A stretch of DNA of 64,000 bases from Atriophallophorus winterbourni (Eukaryota; Platyhelminthes; Trematoda; Plagiorchiida; Microphallidae): NCBI GenBank assembly GCA_013407085.1, contig JACCGJ010002849.1, forward strand, positions 7,506 to 71,505, read 5' to 3'. Of this stretch, positions 58,201-64,000 are shown in pieces (the stretch's first letter is position 1; every line of letters starts with the position of its first letter). The translations under genes were made by a program, and so were the position numbers. The notes beneath the pieces are model-generated. The model was not told the DNA's origin and searched no databases. It worked only from the letters and a program-made list of their open reading frames with translations.

Positions 58201-59770
58201 CGGAAAAATATGTATCTCGCCAAAAGAACCAACTTGTGTGCTACATTTTGTTTATATACAACATGATTGCAGTAAAGTAATTAATTGATCCAGATATATT
58301 CTCTGTTACATTTCGTCTCAACCGTGATAACATGTTACTTAGACATCAGATCTTATTTAACCATCCATGCAACTTAGTAATCGTTTCCTCTCTGATTACA
58401 TAACATGGGAGGCATGAGCTTAATTTCTTGCAGAAAAAAGCGGACATAGACGACGCTGTCGATTTTTCTCTTAGACAGTTTTAAATCAGTAAAGTGCTGT
58501 ATAACGCACAATTAAAGAAGGTGCTCCTCAGCATCCCTGTAAATATTTTAAAAGACTTTTAACTCTAAAAATATTTAACTCATAAACAATGTCTCTAGGT
58601 TCTGCTCTGTATATGGCCATCTTCGATTCTCTTAAGTTCGGCAACGCTCAGTTCTCTTTCTGTGTCTTTTGTATCCTTTGTAAAAATTAAACAAAATCTT
58701 TTCGAAATTACTTCTTCTCAAATCACATAAACAAATATCATAACTCAGCTAATTTGAATAAAAAATGTTTTGCGAGATGATGTCGCATCTGCGATTTTAT
58801 TTGTTTTTATACCTGACCAAATTCAATGAACTTATATCGATGGGAGAAACCAAACACGGATACAGGCCGCATTAATGCTTTAGAACACACGGATGTCAGC
58901 ATTACACTTTTACCTATGCAACCTGGTAATTAAAAAATATGAACCAGCATACCAAATGGTATGTGTGAGAAAAAGATTTTATTTATAACCATTTTTTACC
59001 AGCGAAAAAACGACCGTTAATCACAAATAAAAAATGAAATATTTGTCTAGTATTAGGCATTATACCAAAAATGTTTCGTAAGAAAATCACAAGAAAAATG
59101 TTAGAAATTTTTAAGCAAGGAAATGCATATTACTATTAGTGGTTGATCATGGTGGATTAATGGAAAAATACTATCACATTATCTATTCATATTTATGCAA
59201 CTGAAATTTAAACGAATGCGGCAAATTCAGATTATATGTTTGTAACTTAAAACATTTAAAATTATACATCTACTTATGAGTTTGTGGATTTGGACGCACC
59301 AGCAAATACGTTATAGAAACCATTTTTTAAACCCCTTGCATTACGCTAAATCAGTTAACACCAATGATTTAATACAATAAGTTCCTAAATTCTAAAACGA
59401 AAATTCAGGTGACATTAACTGTTCTGCAGGTGTTAATTAGAAATTGGCATATAATATAGATTATCGGAGGTTTTCATATATTGTGTAATTTTTGCTGAGT
59501 TCATTTTGTGTCCCTAAAAAATTTGATTAATAAACCTGATGCAGATTAAAAGTTCAGAATCAAAACACCTGAGTTATACATCCGAATGTGATTTTTTTAG
59601 TAATGTTGAACACATGAAAGTCGTTTTCAAACGATATATAGTAACCGTACCTTCTCATCCAACTTGAAGCATATTTTATTCATGATTTCGTCAGACACTG
59701 AAGATGGACGAATCCGTGCACATACGATTAGGTTCGATTCGCACAAACTCTCAGAATGAGTTTTATCCAT
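28731..59770 (-). CDS. KIF19: KIF19-like kinesin-8 motor protein
   Basis: Exons in transcription order: 59770-59651, 55844-55734, 55695-55608, 54952-54690, 52683-52413, 46141-45954, 45580-45469, 43758-43683, 42454-42377, 42298-42257, 40812-40765, 40081-40024, 39767-39663, 39091-38819, 37251-37196, 34884-34496, 28955-28877, 28845-28731. All are GT-AG with agreeing phases; total 2472 nt (823 aa; human KIF19 about 998). The start MDKTHSES leads into LIVCARIRP as in KIF19. Motor motifs: P-loop GATGTGKT (104-111), switch I SSRSH (217-221), switch II DLAGSE (247-252), [15 protein letters not shown]. Then a coiled coil, and [19 protein letters not shown] with ALCEEII, which match KIF19 specifically. 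In mammals KIF19A walks to ciliary tips and depolymerises microtubules there. The gene would serve ciliated cells such as larval epidermis and flame cells (inference). Confidence 0.92.
29070..29245 (-). repeat. Repeat family B copy in KIF19 intron 16
   Basis: gttgctcacatcccccgcac, actaccggtttctgtcagtt, gtcatcaggtgaagacagta and gaaacattggggaaatggta, then a short inverted echo (gccagaaaccggtagg) at 29230-29247. Confidence 0.7.
29246..30890. other. KIF19 intron 16, unassigned
   Basis: AT-rich sequence. A B-box-like cgattcaaatcc lies near 30044. No ORF with recognisable motifs was seen. Confidence 0.4.
30893..30933. promoter_or_regulatory. Pair of X-box-like (RFX) sites
   Basis: GTTCCCATGGTAAC (30893-30906) and GATGCCATGGTAAC (30920-30933) each differ by one base from the symmetric X-box GTTGCCATGGTAAC. 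Their starts are 27 bp apart. RFX factors binding X-boxes drive ciliary genes in animals. The pair lies in intron 16 of the KIF19-like gene, far from its start, so it could be an enhancer or coincidence. Confidence 0.4.
31410..32482 (+). pseudogene. CR1-like element with in-frame internal deletion
   Basis: From about 31411 the frame reads [20 protein letters not shown], then [10 protein letters not shown] and [15 protein letters not shown], the endonuclease N-terminus. After about 85 residues it jumps without a frame break into the late RT region: [62 protein letters not shown]. The rest of the endonuclease and all RT catalytic motifs are gone. The open frame (344 codons from 31448) ends inside an attached family B repeat. 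It sits in KIF19 intron 16, antisense to the gene. Confidence 0.8.
32325..32475 (+). repeat. Repeat family B copy fused to the CR1 fragment
   Basis: cagtgtcattcatatatacc, cacctccagatgatggcaaa and gatgcaatcaccacaatata match family B in order. It begins where the RT homology stops. Confidence 0.65.
33083..33500. repeat. Fold-back (inverted-repeat) element, family E
   Basis: The left arm (about 33090-33225: ctgcaattggttagagcag, ttttgggtaacatttcact, aagaagcttcgtc, aggacaggg) is repeated in reverse at about 33366-33490 (ccctgtcct, acgaagcttctgtgatagaa, taaaacgttacccaaaatc, aaccgagtgcaca). About 140 bp separates the arms. Arms diverge by roughly a fifth to a quarter by eye. There is no ORF; it looks like a MITE or fold-back element. 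Confidence 0.65.
35700..37195. other. KIF19 intron 15, unassigned
   Basis: AT-rich. A small piece resembling the RTE tail (cagtccgattcgggatgaac and neighbours) lies at about 36030-36120. Nothing else is recognised. Confidence 0.35.
40024..42298 (-). CDS. KIF19: KIF19 micro-exons 10-12 (tentative)
   Basis: Exon 9 ends in phase 2 and exon 13 begins in phase 0, so at least one exon must lie between. Three short open segments with AG/GT borders chain perfectly: 42298-42257 (42 nt, [13 protein letters not shown]), 40812-40765 (48 nt, [15 protein letters not shown]) and 40081-40024 (58 nt, [19 protein letters not shown]). The first two resemble the mammalian stretch TSRHLLTI...EKSRRALKW; the third reads as coiled coil into exon 13. 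Each is short, so chance is possible. Confidence 0.45.
40290..40690 (-). pseudogene. CR1-like reverse transcriptase fragment
   Basis: The minus strand reads [20 protein letters not shown], then [20 protein letters not shown] and [10 protein letters not shown]. It is the same family as 31410-32340, covering only the C-terminal thumb. It lies in KIF19 intron 11. Confidence 0.75.
42600..42840 (-). repeat. Repeat family B copy in KIF19 intron 8
   Basis: cccaacctgtttctggctgc, tcatcattcggaaacagtaa, aggttcgtacagcgaaccac and gaatcacaaattgattctcg. Both internal hairpins are intact. Confidence 0.7.
43455..43550. repeat. AT-only low-complexity run
   Basis: Nearly pure A+T with repeated tattaaa units (aatattaaatattaaatgtt), in KIF19 intron 8 just downstream of exon 8. 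Confidence 0.7.
44338..44475 (+). repeat. Repeat family C copy
   Basis: cacacgaccgttgtcgtgct, ggcactcatcaggtagagac, agtacgatcgg and gaagcagtggaagaatgg. It lies in KIF19 intron 7. Confidence 0.6.
46580..47630 (-). pseudogene. CR1-like reverse transcriptase, 3' half
   Basis: An uninterrupted frame starts in RT motif A/B territory ([20 protein letters not shown]), continues through [12 protein letters not shown], the catalytic FADDIKVW and [10 protein letters not shown] to the C-terminal WNSLSPQII and the stop at 46582. The RT N-terminus is missing, but what remains is intact for about 345 codons. It lies in KIF19 intron 5 in the sense of that gene and joins the opposite-strand fragment at about 47630. 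Confidence 0.85.
47635..49480 (+). pseudogene. CR1-like element 5' part: ORF1 end and endonuclease
   Basis: 47650-48000 reads [19 protein letters not shown], then [10 protein letters not shown] and [19 protein letters not shown], which look like a CR1 ORF1 C-terminus with one stop. ORF2 begins before 48217 ([19 protein letters not shown]). It runs 413 codons through the endonuclease: [21 protein letters not shown] [31 protein letters not shown] and [11 protein letters not shown]. The catalytic residues appear present. It stops before RT, where the next minus-strand element begins. Confidence 0.8.
49500..51170 (-). pseudogene. CR1-like reverse transcriptase, near-complete RT domain
   Basis: The minus strand carries the RT start ([23 protein letters not shown]) at 51126-50938, an in-frame TGA, then [46 protein letters not shown] and the intact [10 protein letters not shown] one-base slip in an A-run near 50270-50280 shifts the frame, which resumes as [19 protein letters not shown] and ends at 49668 after the C-terminus. 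An AT-rich taaaaaa tail lies at 49620-49665. Only two lesions separate it from an open RT, so it is relatively young. Confidence 0.88.
51200..51640 (-). pseudogene. RTE-like endonuclease fragment
   Basis: The minus strand reads [10 protein letters not shown], stop, [20 protein letters not shown] and [20 protein letters not shown], the RTE block 'GDMNARPGR...LGG.FGL..R.DNGE...FRHK....TWRPP'. The catalytic GDMN is kept. 51640-51900 has no frame and may be the flanking non-coding part of the same element. Confidence 0.75.
52810..52940 (+). repeat. Family E single arm
   Basis: tgggaccgatcgtgtattca, gtgcaattggttagagcag and gacacagaagcttcgtca are close to the left arm at 33090-33225. Shorter relatives occur at about 37595-37632, 38330-38390 (reverse) and 45617-45665. 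Confidence 0.65.
53193..53214. repeat. (AT)n microsatellite
   Basis: Eleven AT units in KIF19 intron 4. Confidence 0.95.
53873..54057. repeat. Family C inverted pair
   Basis: A forward copy (cacgaccggtttcgtgctgt, gcactcaccaggtagggac) and a partial reverse copy (gagtgcaaacatcacgaaac, cggtcgagatgtgtgtg) face each other about 60 bp apart, forming a small fold-back. Confidence 0.6.
56637..56890 (+). pseudogene. hAT-like transposase remnant
   Basis: In frame: [56 protein letters not shown]. This resembles the 'IHRqaLas.kL...L.dVL..vVKivNfIKar.l..RlF..L..e.gad...LL' block of hAT-derived transposases such as the ZBED5/SCAND3 group. The usual HTEVRWLSRG that follows is degraded. It lies in KIF19 intron 1, antisense. 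Confidence 0.55.
56991..59650. other. Rest of KIF19 intron 1, unassigned
   Basis: AT-rich with a (CT)n(AT)n microsatellite at about 57854-57890. No ORF of interest and no named repeat family was seen in 57900-59650. Confidence 0.45.
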
Positions 59771-60090
59771 CAAAAATGTGAGGTTCCACTTTTATTGTCA
59801 TCTTAATATGCAATAAATTTCTCATTAAATATGTTAAAAATGCGACTGTTTATTCAAGGTCGAATTAGTGAGTTCATGTTCGAGTCTAGGCAAGTGTAAA
59901 TGGCTGAAAGTGACATAACCAATTACACACTTAGGATTTTATTAAACCGTATGTTTTTTGGGGCCGGGGGTTTTGAGCACACGGGGGACTTGGAAAAGTA
60001 TGGGAAAGCTCAGCCACAATGCAGGATGAAAGCCCCTGTCGAATGCACTACTCATGTGCAGCGATTAGTTCTGCGGCTGCTTGTTACAAG
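59771..60090 (-). other. Upstream region of KIF19
   Basis: About 320 bp separates the KIF19 start from non-LTR debris. No clear TATA or X-box is seen here; the nearest half-site-like sequence is ggtaacc at 60094-60100. Confidence 0.35.
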
Positions 60091-62040
60091 AACGGTAACC
60101 ACTTGAATGAAGAAGCATCATTGCCAAAAGATTTTTTGGCTTTGTGGTTTTTTGCGAGCTGCAAAAGAAGTTCTCCATTTCAGGTTTGATCCTCAAGAGA
60201 ACAGGATTAAAAACCTCGTCGACTAGTCTTTCAGGGATTTGAAAGTTTCTATTAGGGGCACCTCGTAAACAGCCGACACCGAAGAAGAAATTAAACTTCT
60301 CGTAGGGTTTGCCAAACATACCTTCAACCATTGTGTACCTAGACGGAGACTCTCTCCAGTAGATATATGTATTTTGGAAAACAAGTGTCTTTGGGTTGCG
60401 CGCAGTATTATAAATAATTTCCTGACAATCGCCGTATATAAGGGAATAAACACTTCCGGCGTTCTACATGTCAGAACGGATTTAAGCCTCAAGAGTTCTA
60501 CTCGAGCTCGTTGTGCAGCTGAGGCACATTGCGCAGCCCATTTGAAGTCCGTTGTAACAGGTACACCTAAATCGTTAACCTCCTGAATAGATTTAATGTC
60601 GGTCCTACCGATATTCGCAGCTACTGTCATTTTGTCAACAGCTGCGGACAACAGATGACATTAACTATAATTCAGAGGAAGATCCCAATCCAGCGACCAT
60701 TAATTGACCTTTCCAATATCTCTCAACAAATCACCGTTATCTCTGGATCCAGTGAATTTGACATCATCAGCAAACATGTAGCAGGGAAATGACAACTGTG
60801 ATGCCAGATCATCGATGAAGATAAGAAAGATTATTGGGCTCAATACTGAACATTGTGGGACCCCACAAGTAACTGTTACGAATTCAGAGGTAGTAACGCT
60901 CACACGGACCTGAAAGGAACTATAACGAAGAAAACTGGTTATCCAATCGTGAAGCTTACGAGTTATGCGTTTGGCTGCGAGCTTCATCCATAGGAACCTG
61001 ATAATAACGGAGTCAAACGCCTTACTAAAGTCTAAGTAGAAGCCCTCTACCCGTCTACCTTCATCCAGTGTCTTGGAAACTCTATCAAAAAGCATAAAAG
61101 ATTCGAGAGACACGACTTTCTTTCAAGAAAATCATGTTAAATTGTGCTCAATGATGAATTGTGTACGAGGCGGCTGCACAACCGATCCCTGTTAATGTTC
61201 TCCAAGTTTTTACATAAAACGCTAGTTAAGAGTACCGGTCGGAAATGCTCAACATTTTTGCGCAACCTTCCTTTGGAATGGGTACGATAATGGCTTTCTT
61301 CCAGTCATCTGGTAGGATGCCTTTGCAGAGCGATACGTTGTATAGCTCACTGAGAGGCTATCCAAGTACTTTAAATATTTCCCTCACAATTATAGGATGC
61401 ACATCTTCAGGTCCGGCGGATTTATTTACATCTAGATTCTTTAGGACCCAAGCGACATCACCCGTGCAAAAAAACTACTTCGCTTAAAGAGGTACCCATT
61501 TCCGTACTAAAAGTTGGGACAGAGTTAGTCGCATCACCGCCATCCATTCTATGTACGCTTTGAAAATAATCGAGCAAAGCTGCTGCCTTGTCGGGGTCAG
61601 ACTTGGCTTTCTAGCCAATTTCTAATATTAGGGTCCCTATGTACTCCCTTGTCTTACCCTTAGACTGAACTTTGGCAAAGTTCGCCAGGTAAGTTTCGTA
61701 GCTCAGCTTATGCCTCTGTTGTAGTTTTACTGTGTTATTTATCGAAGCCTTATAGCACGACCAATTTCTAGAGTTTGGTAAGGCTGTATATCTCCGCCAG
61801 TGTCTGTTGTGCTAAATAATGATGCGTCGCACCGCAGGAGTCCATGAAAGTGGTTTTTTCTTTAGCCGTACAGGTCCAAAAGGACAGTGAACGTCTTAAA
61901 GTCTATTTCGCTTAATAACTGACCATTTACTGTGGTCAGAGAACCAGTCATATGGTGAAGCAGAATGCCGTACGGCATTCCAGTCGACTCGATTTACATG
62001 GCTTATGAAAACAGAGAACTGCTTGGAATATTATGTTGTC
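60090..62040 (-). pseudogene. CR1-like reverse transcriptase, degraded
   Basis: The minus strand keeps VEGFYLDFSKAFDSVIIR (motif A), VTCGVPQCSVLSPIIFLIFI and the intact FADDVKFTG at 61113-60700. VNDLGVPVTTDFKWAAQCAS and PEVFIPLYTAIV follow at 60651-60500. Weaker pieces of the RT N-terminus and endonuclease end extend to about 62000. It is related to the copy at 2504-3334 (shared WxxQCAxAAQRAR and RxPxVFxPLYxAxVR). Confidence 0.75.
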
Positions 62041-62319
62041 ATGGCCACTTTTCCCCAAAGGTGAGGCGTAAGAGAGATTTTGGACAACTTAAGGACCTTT
62101 GGACAAAAGTAGGTCCAGTGTAGATGGTGAATGTCCATCGCTTTTTCTGGTAGTACACTATGAGTACTCATCACCGATAGGTGAGTGATTGAATGCATGT
62201 TTGCATGCACAATCGAATGATGCTTCGCTTTTAATTTCGACACCAAAAAAAACTTGGAAAACAAACGCTTTTGTGTTTCAAAATTATTTTCATAATATTT
62301 TAGCTGTTTTTTGACAGTA

Positions 62320-64000
62320 AATAGGGAGGGCTTAAATCCAAAGGGTAATGCACCGGAAACAGCCCCAGTTCGTCCAGCCCATGTTTAAACACATTAACTC
62401 AAGGTGCTAAGACTAGATCTCCGGGAGGTGAGTTCAACGCATTCACTACACGGATGCTTAAGAAGTGGTTTCTGGAGTCCAGCCTGGTGTGCTGTATACT
62501 TAACTTCAGACTGTGCATTTGTATACCAACCAGAGATGAGAAACGCAATTAGTAATCAAATTCAAAACAGCTTAATAATTTGACAACTTTGAGGGTTTCT
62601 ATAATATCACCTCTAATGTGCCTCCACCTTACCAAAAATTCCTAATGCTAAGAGACAATTTCCAAATTTGGTGCATGCCAACCCCGCGATGATGCGGATG
62701 GCCAGCTACTGTAATATTTCTAGCTGCACTATATCTTTCTGATAACACGACATCGAATCCCGAATACAGCAATCTAGATGTGATCATACTATTGCCTTGT
62801 AGATGGGTAACAGCACCTCAGCTTTTATGCATGAGGGCTGAACGTAGTCCAAAACGTTCACTGGTGGTCCTTTGAGATGCAGCAAACATTGGTCGGCCCA
62901 CTTAAAATTTGCGAAGTCTATGATTCTTAATTCATCAGTAGAATTAACCCAACTGTACTCCGCGTGGGCTGAGGGAGTAGAGACACACATGTTACTTGCC
63001 AGTTTAAATAGCAAGTGGTTCTTCTGTAGGTTAAGGGGAAGGCCCATTTCGTCATTGCGTCTACGTTATTTATCAGATAGGTGTTATCCGACAACTTGAC
63101 AATTATTACGCAGTCAACAAACAAATATCAAGGTGATCGAAGTTTGTTAGGTTGATCATCCATGATGATTGGGAACAGCAATGGCCCCAAGACTGAGCTT
63201 TGGTGATCCCCACTTGTTATATGCGCACATGCTGAGTATGTATCATCTACCCTGACATTAAAGAAGCGTTCACTAAGGAATACGCGAACCCAACCTTGTA
63301 TGTCTCCTGAATCCCCTATGGCTGCGAGTAAGAGAAGCAAGAACATGTTGTTGACTTAATCAAAATGCCTTACTAAAGTCAATAAGGAAGAATCTACTGC
63401 TACACCATCATCCATTCTCTCAATGACCTCGTTTAGAAAGCACAACAAGTTAGTCAGACAAGACGTACATTTTAGTAATCCGTGTTTTGAGGCATTCGGT
63501 GGAGAATTTTTATTCAAGCATCCACAATTTTCACGCCGATCAAACTTTCTTTAACCTTACATAGTACACTAGTGAGTCTAACTGTGCGGTAATTTATAAA
63601 CCGCGCAAAGCTCTTTCATTATGGATAGGCACTACAACGACTGTTCACTAGTCCAAAGGAAGGGTGCTCTGTCTTACGGATGTTTTAAAAATTTCTGTGA
63701 TCAGCGCAGCTAATTTAGGAGCAAACAGACTGATCATTCGTAGATAGATGTTATCAGGACCTACCGAGTAGTTGTATGGTAGGCTGGGCAATTTACGCTC
63801 GACATTGTGTACCATGAATGTAAGTTCGCTGCAGAGGGGGACTTCATTGATTGCACACTGAAGTGAGGGCGCAGAGACATTAGAGTTATCATTTTACGTT
63901 GTACGCTTTAAGATGCAATAAAAGCAAATGTGCATTTTCTCTGTTTGCAAAGACGGCAGAGCCTTCGTCTCTTCACAAGTTACCTACTACTCTTCGTGCC
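62320..64000 (-). pseudogene. CR1-like reverse transcriptase, degraded, running off the window
   Basis: C-terminal pieces (HTRLDSRNHFLSIRVVNALN and neighbours) lie at about 62500-62350. An RT thumb-like KWADQCLLHLKG and LLPIYKAIV lie at 62930-62784. A palm-like segment with LSERFFNVRVDDTYSA and [14 protein letters not shown] lies at 63346-63128. FADD is altered to FVDC. Many stops are present, and it continues beyond 64000. Confidence 0.65.

Overview
The window looks like a piece of a parasitic flatworm genome, most likely a digenean trematode. The reasons are two intron-rich animal genes with 31-38 bp micro-introns among multi-kilobase introns, a Gag/protease of the CsRn1 type (a Ty3/Gypsy clade I know from trematodes), many degraded CR1/Jockey-like and RTE-like non-LTR retrotransposons, and AT-rich introns. 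All assignments are from reading the sequence; no database search was run.

Layout. 1-2265 is a complete, very young, non-autonomous LTR retrotransposon: identical 175-bp LTRs, a polypurine tract, and one intact 615-codon ORF. That ORF fuses Gag, two zinc knuckles and a retropepsin to a captured host SR-type splicing factor (RRM domain), where reverse transcriptase should begin. The first bases of its predicted RNA pair perfectly over 16 nt with the segment just after the 5' LTR, which suggests self-priming rather than tRNA priming. This is the most unusual object here. 2266-9832 is a graveyard of non-LTR elements and short interspersed repeats.

10066-24765 (+) is the complete 11-exon gene for Hrs/HGS, the ESCRT-0 endosomal sorting subunit (VHS, FYVE, UIM, PSAP, helical/coiled-coil domain, C-terminal LISFD clathrin box; 694 aa as assembled). 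Its intron 8 contains an antisense, spliced-looking exon of a Cdc42/Rho-family GTPase and an unidentified open stretch.

24766-28730 is intergenic and separates two convergent genes. 28731-59770 (-) is a KIF19-like kinesin-8, assembled here as 18 exons (823 aa) with every splice phase agreeing; the motor core is certain, three micro-exons and the tail exons are less so. KIF19 is a ciliary-tip microtubule-depolymerising kinesin in animals, and two X-box-like (RFX) sites lie in its intron 16. Intron 5 holds a 5-kb cluster of non-LTR fragments, one arranged like a twin-priming inversion. 59771-64000 is again non-LTR debris, all on the minus strand.

The repeats are partitioned. Family A (about 240 bp, about ten copies) was noticed only at 2-24 kb, around HGS. 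Family E, a fold-back repeat, was noticed only at 33-53 kb, inside KIF19. Families B and C share a core and are dispersed. No CRISPR array, rRNA or convincing tRNA gene was seen.
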